The notes beneath the pieces are model-generated. The model made no database searches and was not told where the DNA came from. It worked only from the letters and a program-made list of their open reading frames with translations. Made by a program: the position numbers and the translations under genes. Positions 18,157-28,462 of a DNA stretch of 64,000 nt are shown piece by piece. The DNA is from Klebsiella aerogenes KCTC 2190. GTDB lineage: Bacteria; Pseudomonadota; Gammaproteobacteria; Enterobacterales; Enterobacteriaceae. Position 1 is the stretch's first letter. Each line of letters opens with the position of its first letter. Location: assembly GCF_000215745.1 (NCBI RefSeq), contig NC_015663.1, forward strand, positions 124,001 to 188,000, written 5' to 3'.

Positions 18157-19185
18157 ATGCCAGATACTCGTCCTCGTTTCGTGATTCCCCCCTACATTTT
18201 ACGCCGCATTGTCGATCATGGCTCAGCTCAGCAACAGCGCTGCGCGCAGCAAACGCTGAGCCATGTACAAACCCTGATGGCGCATGTGCCAGGCCGCCCC
18301 GCCGCCGCCCATGTCGCCACGCCAGGCCAGCTTGAGCGAGACATTTATGATGCCAGGCAGACTCAGGAACTTCCAGGGATCCAGGTGCGTTTTGAAGGAC
18401 AGCCTTCCAACGGCGATGTCGCCGTCGATGAGGCCTATGATTATCTCGGCATCACCCATGATTTTTTCTGGAAGAGCTATCATCGTGATTCGCTGGACAA
18501 CCGCGGATTGAAGCTGACCGGCAGCGTCCACTATGGTCACGAATATCAAAATGCCTTCTGGAACGGGCAACAAATGGTGTTTGGCGACGGTGATGGCGAG
18601 ATCTTTAATCGTTTTACTATTGCTATTGATGTGGTGGCGCACGAGTTAAGCCATGGCGTTACGGAGAGCGAAGCCGGGCTTATCTATTTCGAACAATCCG
18701 GGGCGCTCAATGAATCGCTTTCCGATGTTTTTGGCTCGCTGGTCAAACAATATCAGCGCCAGCAAACGGCAGATAAAGCAGACTGGATAATTGGCGAGGG
18801 GCTACTTGCGAAAGGTATTCACGGCCAAGGTCTGCGTTCGATGTCGCACCCGGGAACCGCCTATGATGACCCTATTCTTGGCAAAGACCCACAACCCGCC
18901 CACATGAAAGATTTTGTGCATACCCAGCAGGATAACGGCGGCGTGCATATTAACTCCGGCATTCCTAATCATGCTTTCTATCTCGCCGCCATCGCGCTGG
19001 GTGGTTTTGCATGGGAAAAAGCGGGATATGCCTGGTATGACGCGGTTTGTGATAAATCGCTGGCAAAAGACGCCGATTTCCCGGCCTTTGCCAAACTGAC
19101 GATTCATCATGGCGAAAAACGTTTTGGTAAAGAGACCGCCGAGGCGATTCGAAAGGCTTGGGAGGATGTTGGAGTCACATCATGA
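18157..19185 (+). CDS. Protealysin-like M4 (thermolysin family) metalloprotease
   Basis: The 342-residue protein has the layout of Serratia protealysin (341): a short propeptide of about 50 residues with the PPYILRRI motif at residues 11-18, then a thermolysin-type catalytic domain. Zinc ligands are visible as HELSH (residues 162-166, H-E-x-x-H) and the downstream Glu in GALNESLSDVFGS near residue 186; HINSGIPNHAFY near residue 265 and the final catalytic His region follow. There is no Sec signal peptide, which is typical of protealysins; these are cytoplasmic or released by other means and have been tied to actin cleavage and invasion in Serratia. The stop overlaps the inhibitor start by ATGA, so the two are translated together. 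E. coli has no gene here. Confidence 0.93.
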   Translation: MPDTRPRFVIPPYILRRIVDHGSAQQQRCAQQTLSHVQTLMAHVPGRPAAAHVATPGQLERDIYDARQTQELPGIQVRFEGQPSNGDVAVDEAYDYLGITHDFFWKSYHRDSLDNRGLKLTGSVHYGHEYQNAFWNGQQMVFGDGDGEIFNRFTIAIDVVAHELSHGVTESEAGLIYFEQSGALNESLSDVFGSLVKQYQRQQTADKADWIIGEGLLAKGIHGQGLRSMSHPGTAYDDPILGKDPQPAHMKDFVHTQQDNGGVHINSGIPNHAFYLAAIALGGFAWEKAGYAWYDAVCDKSLAKDADFPAFAKLTIHHGEKRFGKETAEAIRKAWEDVGVTS

Positions 19186-19520
19186 ACGAGGCAGACCTCA
19201 GCGATGACGCGATTATTGAGCTGGCCCGCGAAGGTGGCGTCGCTTGGATCCCGACGCTGAGCGGCATGCGTAAGATTGTCGTGGCGCAGCTTAACGAACA
19301 GCAAAAACAGCGCATCGCCGCAATACTGCAGCAGTCGTTGCCGCTCGGCAAGCCGCCGGGGCAGCCGGATTCTCCAGGTAGCGGCGACCAGCGTTTCTTT
19401 CGCATCCAAATAATCAGCGCCCAGCACTATCACAGCCTGATCATTCTCATCCCGGAAGAGCGGGCGCCGGAGGCGCTGGTTGAACTCTGGCGAAATGGTG
19501 AAGGCTGCGTTAGCGATTAA
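19182..19520 (+). CDS. Emfourin-like protein inhibitor of protealysin
   Basis: The 112-residue product begins MNEADLSDDAIIELAREGGVAW and is a small acidic alpha/beta protein. Its position directly after a protealysin gene, with the ATG inside the protease stop region (ATGA at 19182-19185), matches the protealysin-emfourin operon described in Serratia, where the second gene encodes a tight-binding inhibitor of the protease. The match to emfourin is by size, N-terminal pattern (REGGVAWIPTL) and context rather than by a catalytic motif. An earlier in-frame ATG at 19158 lies inside the protease gene and is less likely. Its stop codon overlaps the end of convergent yfgJ by four bases. Confidence 0.82.
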   Translation: MNEADLSDDAIIELAREGGVAWIPTLSGMRKIVVAQLNEQQKQRIAAILQQSLPLGKPPGQPDSPGSGDQRFFRIQIISAQHYHSLIILIPEERAPEALVELWRNGEGCVSD

Positions 19521-19732
19521 CCGAGCACAAATTCGACGCGTTTTTTCGAAATCAGTCCGTGGCCGTGCTGGCAGAAATAATCCACCGCGCCGCAGGCCTT
19601 CAGTACTTCCAGCGGCTGATGGCAGTCCGGGCAGCGGGCCTCTACAGCAAACTCTTTCTCACAGTGCGCGCAATGCGCGCCGTTGCCTTGCGTTTCCAAC
19701 CGGGCATGGCAAATCGGGCAATTGAGTTCCAT
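19517..19732 (-). CDS. yfgJ: Zinc-ribbon protein YfgJ
   Basis: This 71-residue protein contains paired cysteines in the pattern of two zinc ribbons: CPICHA (residues 5-10), CAHCEK (about 21-26), CPDCHQ (about 34-39) and C-x6-C with a following HGH near residues 47-57. It aligns with E. coli YfgJ. The function is not known; binding of zinc is inferred from the cysteines. It shares its last four bases with the end of the emfourin-like gene. Confidence 0.92.
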   Translation of the reverse strand: MELNCPICHARLETQGNGAHCAHCEKEFAVEARCPDCHQPLEVLKACGAVDYFCQHGHGLISKKRVEFVLG

Positions 19733-19817
19733 GGTGCCTCCTTCTCATAATGAATAGCATGAGTTTATCACGTCATACGTCAGCGTTGCTGACCCGCGAA
19801 GCGTTGAATAGGGTAGA

Positions 19818-19844
19818 TAAAAAAAACCCGCCAGCGGCGGGTTT
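19818..19844 (-). terminator. Terminator downstream of der
   Basis: AAACCCGCC (19824-19832) and GGCGGGTTT (19836-19844) form a 9-bp stem with a 3-base loop; the minus strand continues into a T tract (A run at 19819-19826). It ends the leftward bamB-der transcripts. Confidence 0.92.
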
Positions 19845-19849
19845 CTGCA

Positions 19850-21328
19850 TTATTTACTTTTCTTGATATGCTTAATCAAGCGCTTACGCTTACGCATCTG
19901 GTTCGGCGTCAGGGTATTGCGTTTATTGGCAAACGGGTTTTCCCCTTCCTTGAACTGAATACGGATCGGCGTACCCATGACATCCAGGGATTTACGGAAG
20001 TAGTTCATCAGGTAACGCTTATAGGAATCAGGCAGGTCTTTCACCTGGTTGCCGTGAATCACCACGATCGGCGGGTTATAACCGCCGGCGTGCGCATACT
20101 TCAGCTTCACGCGGCGACCGCGTACCAGCGGCGGCTGATGGTCTTCTGCTGCCATGGTCATAATGCGGGTCAGCATGGCGGTACCCACGCGACGGGTGGC
20201 GCTGTCGTAAGCTTCGCGCACCGATTCGAACAGGTTGCCGACGCCGCTGCCGTGCAGAGCGGAGATAAAGTGCACGCGGGCGAAGTCGATGAAGCCCAGA
20301 CGGAAGTCGAGGGTTTCTTTCACCTGCTCTCTCACTTCCTGGCTCAGGCCATCCCATTTGTTGACCACGATAACCAGGGAACGACCGCTGTTAAGGATAA
20401 AGCCCAGCAGCGACAGATCCTGATCGGAGATACCTTCACGGGCATCAATGACCAGCATCACCACGTTGGCGTCTTCAATCGCCTGCAGCGTCTTGATGAC
20501 TGAGAATTTCTCCACGACATCGGTAATTTTGCCGCGCTTACGCACGCCGGCGGTATCGATCAGCACATATTCGCGTTCATCGCGCTGCATCGGGATGTAG
20601 ATACTGTCGCGGGTTGTGCCCGGCATATCGTAAACCACCACGCGATCTTCGCCGAGAATGCGGTTAGTCAGCGTTGACTTACCGACGTTCGGACGGCCGA
20701 CGATCGCCAGCTTAATCGGCAGATCTTGCGGGTTGAAGTCGTCTTCCGGTTCTTCAACTTCTTCGCCGTTTTGCTCGGCTTCAAACTGCGCCCAGTAGGC
20801 GGCGTCTTCATCCACTTCTTCCTGCGGATTAACCTCATCTACCCACGGTAGCAGCACGTGTTCCAGCAGGCTGGTAACGCCGCGACCATGCGAAGCGGCG
20901 ATCGGATAAATATCGCCCAGCCCCAGCGACCAGAAGTCGGCCATCGCCTGATCGACGTCGATGCCGTCGGTTTTGTTCGCCACCAGGAAGGTCGGTTTTT
21001 CGCGAGAACGCAGATGTTTGGCGATCGCGGAATCCGCCGGCATCAGGCCCGCGCGCGCATCAACCATAAACAGCACCACGTCGGCCTCTTCAATCGCCAG
21101 CAGAGACTGTTCCGCCATCCGGGTTTCCACGCCTTCTTCCGTACCGTCGATACCGCCGGTATCAATACAGATGAATTCGCGGCCTTCCACTTCAGCACGA
21201 CCGTACTTACGGTCGCGAGTCAGCCCCGGGAAATCCGCGACCAACGCGTCACGAGTGCGCGTTAAGCGGTTGAAGAGCGTGGATTTTCCAACGTTAGGGC
21301 GCCCGACAAGCGCGACCACAGGTATCAT
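19850..21328 (-). CDS. der: Ribosome-assembly GTPase Der (EngA)
   Basis: Der acts in late assembly of the 50S subunit. It is unusual in carrying two tandem GTPase domains: [12 protein letters not shown] at residues 9-20 and [12 protein letters not shown] near residue 211, each followed by its own DTAG/DTGG switch II ([23 protein letters not shown]) and NKxD (NKTDGID, NKWDGLS). An acidic linker (about 160-195) separates them and a KH-like domain closes the protein with a basic tail ([14 protein letters not shown]). The frame opens at 21364, but the conserved [12 protein letters not shown] start is at 21328, giving 492 residues. It follows bamB in the same direction. Confidence 0.98.
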   Translation of the reverse strand: MIPVVALVGRPNVGKSTLFNRLTRTRDALVADFPGLTRDRKYGRAEVEGREFICIDTGGIDGTEEGVETRMAEQSLLAIEEADVVLFMVDARAGLMPADSAIAKHLRSREKPTFLVANKTDGIDVDQAMADFWSLGLGDIYPIAASHGRGVTSLLEHVLLPWVDEVNPQEEVDEDAAYWAQFEAEQNGEEVEEPEDDFNPQDLPIKLAIVGRPNVGKSTLTNRILGEDRVVVYDMPGTTRDSIYIPMQRDEREYVLIDTAGVRKRGKITDVVEKFSVIKTLQAIEDANVVMLVIDAREGISDQDLSLLGFILNSGRSLVIVVNKWDGLSQEVREQVKETLDFRLGFIDFARVHFISALHGSGVGNLFESVREAYDSATRRVGTAMLTRIMTMAAEDHQPPLVRGRRVKLKYAHAGGYNPPIVVIHGNQVKDLPDSYKRYLMNYFRKSLDVMGTPIRIQFKEGENPFANKRNTLTPNQMRKRKRLIKHIKKSK

Positions 21329-21441
21329 GTTAAATGCCTCATACAAATTGCAATACAACCTCATTTTACGAGGTTTTTTAAAAAGTCAAAACGGCCCCTG
21401 TCTGTCAGGAGCCGTTTATTAAAGCGATACTACCGCGCGAG

Positions 21442-22620
21442 TTAACGCGTGATCGAATACAGCGTACCGTCTTTGGCCTGGATAAGCAGGCGACCGTCGG
21501 CGATAACCGGGTCGGTCAGGAAACCGGAGCTATCGACTTTCTGCTGCGCCACAAAGTGGCCGTCTTCCGGATTAATCCAGTGCATGTAACCTTCGCTGTC
21601 GCCTACCACCAGGCTGCCGTTATACAGCGCCGGAGAAGTCAGCAGACGGTGCAGCAGATCGCTCTGGGTCCACAGCGTTACGCCGCCATCGGTGGTCAGC
21701 GCCAGCAGACGGTCATTCTGATCGACCAGATAGATACGGTCGCCGTCAACGATGAAATCGTTCACAGAACCCAGTTCGCGCTTCCAGATAATCTGGCCGC
21801 TGCGCAGATCCAGCGCGGTCAGGTTGCCATTATAGGCCAACGTATAAACAACGCCATTAACGATAACCGGCGTGGTGTCAACGTCGTTCAGACGGTCGAT
21901 TTCAGTCGGGCCGGTGGCCGTAGAAATACGCTGCTGCCAAATCATCTGCCCCTGCTGCATCAGCACGGCGCTGACGCGACCGTTGTCGCCACCAACAATC
22001 GCCGCGCCATAAGCGGTGGCCGGAGCGGACTCACCGCGCAGGGAGAGCGCAGGCATGTCCAGGTTCACGGTCCATTTTACCGCGCCGTCGGTTTCGTTCA
22101 GCGCCTGCAGTTGACCGTTGCTGGTATGCACCAGTACCATGCCATCGCTAACGACCGGACGAGAAATCGCTTCACCCGCCACACGGCTCTGCCACGCGAC
22201 GGTACCGTCGCTGGTATTCAGCGCGAACAGCTGCGCCTTTTCAGTACCAACATAAACGTGGCCGCCGGAAACGGTCAGCCCGCCGGAGAGCAGCGCCGGA
22301 GCGCGCGAGAACCAGCCGTCTTTTTCCGCCAGGTTCACCGACCAGACTTCTTTACCGTCTTCAGCGTGCAGCGCTTTCACGGTGCCTTTACGGTCAGCCG
22401 CATACACAACGCCGTCGGCAAAGGCCGGGTGCAGGTTGGAATAGAAATCACCGATACCATCGCCAACTGAAGTGCTCCAGGACGTGGACGGCGTAAACTG
22501 GTTTTCCACCGTCGGCAGCGGTGACATTTTCACCACATCTTCTTCGCTGTTAAACAGCGAGCAACCGCTCAGTAAGGTGACGGAAAGCAGCCCTGGCAAA
22601 AGTAATTTACGCAATTGCAT
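21442..22620 (-). CDS. bamB: Outer-membrane assembly lipoprotein BamB
   Basis: BamB is the beta-propeller lipoprotein of the BAM complex that inserts beta-barrel proteins into the outer membrane. The 392 residues equal the E. coli length. A lipoprotein signal ends LLSGC at residue 20, followed by Ser, so sorting to the outer membrane is expected. The rest is a run of PQQ-type repeats (for example DGKEVWSVNL, DGTVAWQSRV, DGAVKWTVNL, SGQIIWKREL) that build eight blades. It sits between yfgM and der; BamB and YfgM both act at envelope protein traffic. Confidence 0.98.
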   Translation of the reverse strand: MQLRKLLLPGLLSVTLLSGCSLFNSEEDVVKMSPLPTVENQFTPSTSWSTSVGDGIGDFYSNLHPAFADGVVYAADRKGTVKALHAEDGKEVWSVNLAEKDGWFSRAPALLSGGLTVSGGHVYVGTEKAQLFALNTSDGTVAWQSRVAGEAISRPVVSDGMVLVHTSNGQLQALNETDGAVKWTVNLDMPALSLRGESAPATAYGAAIVGGDNGRVSAVLMQQGQMIWQQRISTATGPTEIDRLNDVDTTPVIVNGVVYTLAYNGNLTALDLRSGQIIWKRELGSVNDFIVDGDRIYLVDQNDRLLALTTDGGVTLWTQSDLLHRLLTSPALYNGSLVVGDSEGYMHWINPEDGHFVAQQKVDSSGFLTDPVIADGRLLIQAKDGTLYSITR

Positions 22621-22630
22621 CGAGTCCCTC

Positions 22631-23251
22631 TCAGATGGACAAATTATTTATTTTCATACGCATCATTTCGCTGAGCGCTGGCGATGCATCGCTTTTCACG
22701 CCTGATTCCCAGGCCGCGCGGGCACCCTGCTTGTCGCCTTTGCTCAGCAGAATTTCACCGCGCAAATCGGCAACGATAGCGGTCCAGCCTTCGCCTTTAA
22801 TGCCTTCCAGGGTTTTCAGCGCCGCATCCGGCTGCTTAAGCTGCAGCTGTACGCGGGCCAGACGCATATTGATAACCGATTTCAGGTTATCGTCAGAGGC
22901 GGCCGCCAGCCCTTGTTGCAGCTGCTTCTCCGCGCCCTGCAGATCGTTTTTATCGACCAGACGCTGCGCGAGCTCCAGCGATGCGAACGCGCCATAGGTG
23001 TTTTTGCTGTCGGCGGCGAATTTCTCCGCTGCGGTCAGGGTTTCAGGCGAATCTGACTTCAGTGCGGAAATGGCATTCTCATAGGCCAGAGAGGAATCCC
23101 GGGCCGAATCCAGCTGATGGGAAGTCCAGTAGCGCCAGCCAACCAGCGCGCCGATCCCTAAAATCACCCCGACGGCCAGCGCTTTACCGTTCTCGGCAAA
23201 GAAACGCTTGAGGGCGTCGACCTGCTCGTTTTCGTTGTTGAAAGTTTCCAC
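22631..23251 (-). CDS. yfgM: Ancillary SecYEG translocon subunit YfgM
   Basis: YfgM is anchored in the inner membrane with a periplasmic TPR domain and works with PpiD at the Sec translocon. The 206-residue product (same as E. coli) has a short cytoplasmic start, one transmembrane helix (ALAVGVILGIGALVGWRYW, about 24-42) and helical TPR-like repeats. The start is a GTG at 23251 chosen by alignment to the E. coli N-terminus (ENE-QVDALKRFFAENGK) and by AGGAGAAGGA just upstream; the ATG at 23317 would lie inside the end of hisS. Confidence 0.95.
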   Translation of the reverse strand: METFNNENEQVDALKRFFAENGKALAVGVILGIGALVGWRYWTSHQLDSARDSSLAYENAISALKSDSPETLTAAEKFAADSKNTYGAFASLELAQRLVDKNDLQGAEKQLQQGLAAASDDNLKSVINMRLARVQLQLKQPDAALKTLEGIKGEGWTAIVADLRGEILLSKGDKQGARAAWESGVKSDASPALSEMMRMKINNLSI

Positions 23252-23285
23252 GCAGTCCTTCTCCTGACTAATAGTTTCCGGGAAA

Positions 23286-24560
23286 TTAACCCAGAAGTGT
23301 GCGCAAATGCGCGGCAACGCTATCCTGCGTTACGGTAGTTTGCTCACCTGAGCGTAAATCCTTCACTACCACGTTTCCGTCAGCAATTTCTGACTCACCG
23401 ACCACCAGCGCGACGCGCGCGCCCCACTTGTCAGCGCGGGCGAACTGCTTCTTAAAGTTACCGCCGCCGTGGTTAGTCATCAGCTTAACGCCGGGCAGCG
23501 CATCGCGAACCTGCTCAGCCAGACGCATTGCTGCGGACTGAGTATCGGTACCGGAGGCTACCAGGTATATATCGACAACAGGATCGGCTTTAAATTCCGG
23601 ATTGACTGCCTGAACCAGTAAAACAAGACGTTCCAGGCCCATCGCAAAGCCAACGCCCGGCGTTGCGCGTCCGCCAAGCTGCTCTACCAGACCGTCATAA
23701 CGGCCGCCGGCGCAGACGGTACCCTGCGAACCGAGGCTGGTCGTGACCCACTCAAATACGGTGCGATTGTAATAGTCGAGCCCGCGCACCAGGCGCTGGT
23801 TGACGGTATAGCGAATTCCAGCAGCGTCGAGCAGCGCGCACAGACCGGCGAAGTGTTCTTTGGACTCGTCGTCCAGATAATCGCCCAGCGCCGGCGCATC
23901 GTTCAGCAGCGCCTGCACTTCCGGATTTTTAGAGTCCAGCACGCGCAGCGGATTGGTATACATGCGGCGTTTGCAGTCTTCATCAAGCTTATCTTTAAAT
24001 TGTTCCAGATAGGCAACCAGCGCGTCGCGATAGGCGGCACGCGCCTCCAGCGAACCGATGGAGTTCAGCTCAAGGCTGACGTGATCGGAAATGCCCAGCT
24101 CGCGCCACCAGCGCGCGGTCAACATGATAAGCTCAGCGTCGATATCCGGGCCCTGCAGGCCAAAGACTTCCGCGCCAATCTGATGGAACTGACGGTAGCG
24201 CCCTTTCTGCGGACGTTCGTGGCGGAACATCGGCCCCACGTACCACAGACGCTGTTCTTGATTGTACAGCAGACCATGTTCGATGCCGGCACGTACGCAG
24301 CCCGCCGTTCCTTCCGGACGCAGCGTCAGGCTATCGCCATTGCGGTCTTCGAAGGTATACATCTCTTTTTCAACCACGTCGGTCACTTCGCCGATCGCGC
24401 GTTTGAATAACGGGGTCTGCTCTACAATCGGCAAACGAATTTCGCTGTAACCGTAGCTACCGAGCACCTGCTTCAGTGAGCCTTCAATGCGCTGCCAGAG
24501 AGCGGTTTCGCCCGGCAGATAATCGTTCATGCCACGGATGGCTTGAATGTTCTTTGCCAC
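23286..24560 (-). CDS. hisS: Histidyl-tRNA synthetase
   Basis: HisS charges tRNA-His. The 424 residues match E. coli. Class II motifs are visible: motif 2 region with [23 protein letters not shown] near residues 108-130, the His-specific signatures [15 protein letters not shown] near 259 and [12 protein letters not shown] near 286, motif 3 GFAMGLERL near 305, and a C-terminal anticodon-binding domain. The start is a GTG at 24560 ([14 protein letters not shown]) by alignment; the ATG at 24620 would add 20 unrelated residues. Order ispG-hisS-yfgM-bamB-der is as in E. coli. Confidence 0.98.
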   Translation of the reverse strand: MAKNIQAIRGMNDYLPGETALWQRIEGSLKQVLGSYGYSEIRLPIVEQTPLFKRAIGEVTDVVEKEMYTFEDRNGDSLTLRPEGTAGCVRAGIEHGLLYNQEQRLWYVGPMFRHERPQKGRYRQFHQIGAEVFGLQGPDIDAELIMLTARWWRELGISDHVSLELNSIGSLEARAAYRDALVAYLEQFKDKLDEDCKRRMYTNPLRVLDSKNPEVQALLNDAPALGDYLDDESKEHFAGLCALLDAAGIRYTVNQRLVRGLDYYNRTVFEWVTTSLGSQGTVCAGGRYDGLVEQLGGRATPGVGFAMGLERLVLLVQAVNPEFKADPVVDIYLVASGTDTQSAAMRLAEQVRDALPGVKLMTNHGGGNFKKQFARADKWGARVALVVGESEIADGNVVVKDLRSGEQTTVTQDSVAAHLRTLLG

Positions 24561-24649
24561 GTTTATTCTCTTTATATATAAAAATGAACCCCGGCGCCTT
24601 GCGCCCGCAGGTTCAATCATACACGGGAAGCGTATTGCTTCCCAACACG
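24561..24649 (-). ncRNA. sroE: Candidate SroE-type RNA in the ispG-hisS gap
   Basis: In E. coli the small RNA SroE comes from this exact intergenic position. The 89-bp gap here contains on the minus strand a GC-rich hairpin with outer arms GAACC / GGTTC and inner arms GGCGC / GCGCC-like, followed by ATTTTTATAT, as expected for a processed or attenuated 3' end. Positional homology is the main support; the boundaries are approximate. Confidence 0.4.
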
Positions 24650-25771
24650 TTATTTTGCTTCAACCTGCTGAACTTCAATACGACGCGCTTCATCCAGCAT
24701 GGTGGCTTTCGCACGGATACGCGCTTCCAGCTGGTCGATCATGTCGTTGTTGTCCAGTCGGTCTTTGCGAACGCCGTCCTCGTACAGGCCGCTTTTCTTG
24801 TTGCCGCCAGTGACGCCGAGAGTGGAAACCAGCGCTTCGCCAGGGCCGTTAACCACACAGCCGATGATCGAAACATCCATCGGAGTGATGATATCTTCCA
24901 GACGCTGCTCCAGCGCGTTCACCGTACCGATGACGTCAAACTCCTGACGCGAGCAGGTCGGGCAAGCGATAAAGTTAATACCGCGAGAACGGATGCGCAG
25001 CGACTTCAGGATATCGAAGCCAACTTTGATCTCTTCCACCGGGTCGGCGGCCAGCGACACGCGCAGGGTATCGCCGATCCCTTCAGACAGCAGCAGACCT
25101 AAACCGATCGCGGATTTTACCGCGCCGCTACGCGCGCCGCCGGCTTCAGTGATCCCGAGATGCAGCGGTTGATCGATCTGCTTCGCCAACAGACGATAGG
25201 ATTCAACAGCGAGGAAGACATCTGAGGCTTTTACGCTAACTTTGAACTGATCGAAGTTCAAACGATCGAGATGATCGACGTGACGCATGGCGGACTCTAA
25301 CAGCGCCTGCGGCGTCGGCTCGCCGTATTTTTCCTGCAGATCTTTTTCCAGCGAACCGGCGTTGACGCCGATGCGGATAGGAATGTTTTTGTCGCGCGCG
25401 CAGTCCACAACCATGCGGATACGCTCTTCGTTACCAATGTTGCCAGGGTTGATGCGCAGGCAATCAACGCCATATTCCGCGACTTTCAGCGCGATACGGT
25501 AGTCAAAGTGGATATCGGCGACCAGCGGGACGTTGACCTGCTGTTTGATGAGCTTGAAAGCTTCCGCTGCGTCCATCGTCGGGACGGAAACGCGGACGAT
25601 GTCCGCGCCTACGCGCTCCAGCGCTTTGATTTGATTTACCGTCGCGGCCACATCGGTGGTGCGAGTATTGGTCATCGACTGTACGGCGATGGGAGCCCCA
25701 TCGCCAATCGGCACATTACCAACGTAAATGCGTTTGGACTTTCTACGTTGAATTGGAGCCTGGTTATGCAT
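24650..25771 (-). CDS. ispG: 4-hydroxy-3-methylbut-2-enyl diphosphate synthase (flavodoxin)
   Basis: IspG makes HMBPP from MEcPP in the non-mevalonate isoprenoid pathway and holds a [4Fe-4S] cluster. The 373 residues (E. coli 372) start [19 protein letters not shown], run through a TIM barrel, and carry the cluster ligands in [13 protein letters not shown] near residue 270 and [11 protein letters not shown] near residue 305. Its dependence on Fe-S supply links it functionally to the isc operon 15 kb away. It follows rodZ by 26 bp. Confidence 0.98.
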   Translation of the reverse strand: MHNQAPIQRRKSKRIYVGNVPIGDGAPIAVQSMTNTRTTDVAATVNQIKALERVGADIVRVSVPTMDAAEAFKLIKQQVNVPLVADIHFDYRIALKVAEYGVDCLRINPGNIGNEERIRMVVDCARDKNIPIRIGVNAGSLEKDLQEKYGEPTPQALLESAMRHVDHLDRLNFDQFKVSVKASDVFLAVESYRLLAKQIDQPLHLGITEAGGARSGAVKSAIGLGLLLSEGIGDTLRVSLAADPVEEIKVGFDILKSLRIRSRGINFIACPTCSRQEFDVIGTVNALEQRLEDIITPMDVSIIGCVVNGPGEALVSTLGVTGGNKKSGLYEDGVRKDRLDNNDMIDQLEARIRAKATMLDEARRIEVQQVEAK

Positions 25772-25797
25772 GAAAAATCTCCCGCGTTACCCGTCTG

Positions 25798-26796
25798 TTA
25801 CTGCGCCGGTGATTGTTCGGCATTAAGGGTCAGACGCGCAACCTGGTTAGTTCTGATAAAACGACTCAAATCGACTGGTTTGCCCAGATACTGAATTTGT
25901 ACCGCAGCCGGGGCGCCGATTTTCAGCTTATACGGCGCCTGACCGCTCAGGTTCAGGTTCCCGCCTTTACGCTGCAGGCCGCTGAACAGTTTCTTACCGG
26001 TCGCATCGCTCACTTCCAGCCAGCAATCGGCGCTAAAGTTCATCACCAGATCCTGAGCGGAAGCCGTCGTCGCGGCATTCGCCTGATCGGTCGGCAATGC
26101 GGAGGTCGGGGCTGGCGCAGCCGGCGCGGCGGCGGCGGTATCAACGTTAGCCTGCGAAGGAGCGACCACGGCGTTGTTATCCACCGGCGCGGAGGTCGCC
26201 GCTGGCGCGCTTGGCGCAGGTGCGGTGGAGGTATCGACCGGCGCGCTATTGGCATTGGCTGCCGTCGTATCCGGCGCGTTATTCGCCGAGCTGGTATCCA
26301 GCGGAATTGACTGGCTGCCGCTATCGCTACTGTTCAGATCGCTGGTGGATTGATCGGCCATGCTGGTGATCTCTTCCTGCTGCGCTTTGTGGTCTTGCCA
26401 CCACCATGCGCCGCTCAGGCCGATAACCACAAACAAAATCAGCCAGGTAAAGCTCATCAGCCAACCGTCGCGTTTTTTGCGACGTTTACCCAGCGAGAAG
26501 CTCTGCATCGGCGCCACTTTGGCGGCGCGAATCGGCGCTTGCTTCGCCATCATCGGCAGCAGTTCTTCTTCCGGAATATGTACGAGGCGAGCGTAGGAAC
26601 GGATATAGCCACGCAGGAAGGTCGAAGCGAGATCGGCTGGCGCCTTATCTTCTTCAATATCACGAACCGTGGAAACCTTCAGGCATAAGCGTTCAGCCAC
26701 CGCTTGCTGGCTGAGTCCGAGTTGTTCGCGGGCGTTACGCAGGCGCGCGCCCGTAGAGTTTGCTTCTTGATGGTCTTGAGTGGCTTCAGTATTCAT
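25798..26796 (-). CDS. rodZ: Cell-shape protein RodZ
   Basis: RodZ links MreB filaments to the wall-elongation machinery. The 332-residue product (E. coli 337) has a cytoplasmic helix-turn-helix at about residues 17-85 ([31 protein letters not shown]), a basic juxtamembrane segment, one transmembrane helix ([19 protein letters not shown], about 115-133), a long low-complexity linker rich in Ala, Pro, Thr and Ser (about 140-250), and a periplasmic beta domain ([24 protein letters not shown]...). The linker is the part that differs most from E. coli. It lies between rlmN and ispG. Confidence 0.97.
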   Translation of the reverse strand: MNTEATQDHQEANSTGARLRNAREQLGLSQQAVAERLCLKVSTVRDIEEDKAPADLASTFLRGYIRSYARLVHIPEEELLPMMAKQAPIRAAKVAPMQSFSLGKRRKKRDGWLMSFTWLILFVVIGLSGAWWWQDHKAQQEEITSMADQSTSDLNSSDSGSQSIPLDTSSANNAPDTTAANANSAPVDTSTAPAPSAPAATSAPVDNNAVVAPSQANVDTAAAAPAAPAPTSALPTDQANAATTASAQDLVMNFSADCWLEVSDATGKKLFSGLQRKGGNLNLSGQAPYKLKIGAPAAVQIQYLGKPVDLSRFIRTNQVARLTLNAEQSPAQ

Positions 26797-27031
26797 TCGC
26801 TACAACTACTGGTACGTGAAATTTAAAGTTCAGCGCGGGAAAGAGCCTGCGCCGCGAGACACTGCTCAACGTCAACCGACAGTATAAGGCTGTCCGGGCG
26901 ACTATCACAGAGACTTATCAATATTGAATGCTAAGCGGTTGTTGTACCGCTACATACTGCCTCAAAGTCGACAAAAACGCACCGTAATTATTAACCGAAT
27001 CAGCGTATTTCGCCTGGCAATTCGACATATT

Positions 27032-27065
27032 TATGCAGCGCGCAGCGAAAGCTGTGCGCTGCATA
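27032..27065 (-). terminator. Hairpin downstream of rlmN
   Basis: A 15-bp stem with one G-T pair (arms start TATGCAGCGCGCAGC) closed by a GAAA/TTTC loop lies just after the rlmN stop. On the minus strand it is followed by AAATATG, not a T tract, so it may stabilise the 3' end more than terminate; rodZ follows 230 bp on. Confidence 0.5.
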
Positions 27066-27070
27066 ACTTA

Positions 27071-28237
27071 TCAGACGGCTTTCACGTCGATCGCTTCGCC
27101 CTGCATACGCTTACGCAGCGTACGTTTGGTACGGTCGATTACGTCGCCCGCCAGCTGGCCGCAGGCAGCATCGATATCGTCGCCGCGGGTTTTACGCACG
27201 ATGGTGGTGAAACCATATTCCATCAGCACTTTGGAGAAACGATCGATACGGCTGTTAGAACTACGGCCGTACGGCGCGCCCGGGAACGGATTCCATGGGA
27301 TCAGGTTGATCTTGCACGGCGTATCTTTCAGCAGCGCCGCCAGTTCATGGGCGTGCTCGGTACCGTCGTTGACGTGATCCAGCATGACGTACTCGATAGT
27401 CACACGACCCTGGTTGGCGTTGGACTTCGAAATATAGCCGCGCACCGAGTTCAGGAAGGTCTCAATATTGTACTTTTTGTTAATCGGTACAATTTCGTCG
27501 CGGATGGTGTCGTTCGGCGCGTGCAGAGAAATCGCCAGCGCAACGTCGATCATGTCGCCGAGTTTATCCAGCGCCGGCACCACGCCGGAGGTAGACAAGG
27601 TCACGCGGCGTTTGGAGAGACCAAAACCGAAGTCATCCAGCATGATTTCCATCGCCGGAACGACGTTGTTGAGGTTCAGCAGCGGCTCGCCCATGCCCAT
27701 CATTACCACGTTGGTAATTGGACGCACGCCGGTAGTCTTCACCGCGCCGACGATTTTCGCCGCGCGCCAGACCTGGCCAATAATTTCGGAAACGCGCAGG
27801 TTACGGTTGAAGCCTTGCTGAGCGGTGGAGCAGAATTTACATTCCAGCGCACAGCCAACCTGTGAAGAGACGCACAGCGTGGCGCGGTCTTCTTCCGGGA
27901 TGTATACCGTTTCAACGCGCTGATCGCCAACGGCAATCGCCCACTTAATGGTGCCGTCGCTGGAGCGCTGCTCTTCAACGACTTCCGGCGCACGGATCTC
28001 GGCGACTTCCTTCAGTTTGCCGCGCAGGACTTTGTTGATGTCGGTCATTTCATCAAAGTCATCGCAGCAGTAGTGATACATCCATTTCATCACCTGATCG
28101 GCGCGGAAAGGCTTCTCGCCCATGTTTTTGAAAAACTCGCGCATCTGCTGACGGTTTAAATCCAGCAGGTTGATTTTGGCATCTTTATTCGGCACCGTCA
28201 GAGCGGCGGTATCAGGTGTGACAATTTGTTCAGACAT
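27071..28237 (-). CDS. rlmN: 23S rRNA/tRNA adenine-C2 methyltransferase RlmN
   Basis: RlmN is a radical-SAM enzyme that methylates A2503 of 23S rRNA and A37 of some tRNAs. The 388 residues (E. coli 384) show the cluster motif C-x3-C-x2-C in [15 protein letters not shown] near residue 125, the GMGEPLLN motif near 180, and the catalytic C-terminal Cys in [13 protein letters not shown] near residue 360. The N-terminal region starts [14 protein letters not shown]. It heads the leftward cluster that continues to der. Confidence 0.97.
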   Translation of the reverse strand: MSEQIVTPDTAALTVPNKDAKINLLDLNRQQMREFFKNMGEKPFRADQVMKWMYHYCCDDFDEMTDINKVLRGKLKEVAEIRAPEVVEEQRSSDGTIKWAIAVGDQRVETVYIPEEDRATLCVSSQVGCALECKFCSTAQQGFNRNLRVSEIIGQVWRAAKIVGAVKTTGVRPITNVVMMGMGEPLLNLNNVVPAMEIMLDDFGFGLSKRRVTLSTSGVVPALDKLGDMIDVALAISLHAPNDTIRDEIVPINKKYNIETFLNSVRGYISKSNANQGRVTIEYVMLDHVNDGTEHAHELAALLKDTPCKINLIPWNPFPGAPYGRSSNSRIDRFSKVLMEYGFTTIVRKTRGDDIDAACGQLAGDVIDRTKRTLRKRMQGEAIDVKAV

Positions 28238-28280
28238 AATTTTTCCGGCCTCGTTATTACACGTTATGGCCCCAGGTGGG

Positions 28281-28324
28281 TTGAAAAAGAAACGCCCCGG
28301 AGAGCGACTGCTCGTCCGGGGGCG
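28281..28324 (-). terminator. Terminator between ndk and rlmN
   Basis: CGCCCCGGA (28293-28301) pairs with TCCGGGGGCG (28315-28324), and inside it GAGC pairs with GCTC around GACT. On the minus strand the stem is followed by TTTCTTTTTCAA. It should stop ndk transcripts before rlmN. Confidence 0.75.
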
Positions 28325-28462
28325 CTATATTCTACAAATTCTGACGCGTCATTGCCACGTTTGCACAAAGCAATGATAAAAAAATCTGTAACTGCGTACT
28401 TAATCCTCTAAGGCTTTTCGATTGTCAGGCCAACGCCGCGACGGTCGAAAAAACGAGGGTCG

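Noticed and set aside
19868..20503. 211-codon open frame antisense to der
   Set aside because: Shadow of der; no start signal and no family resemblance.
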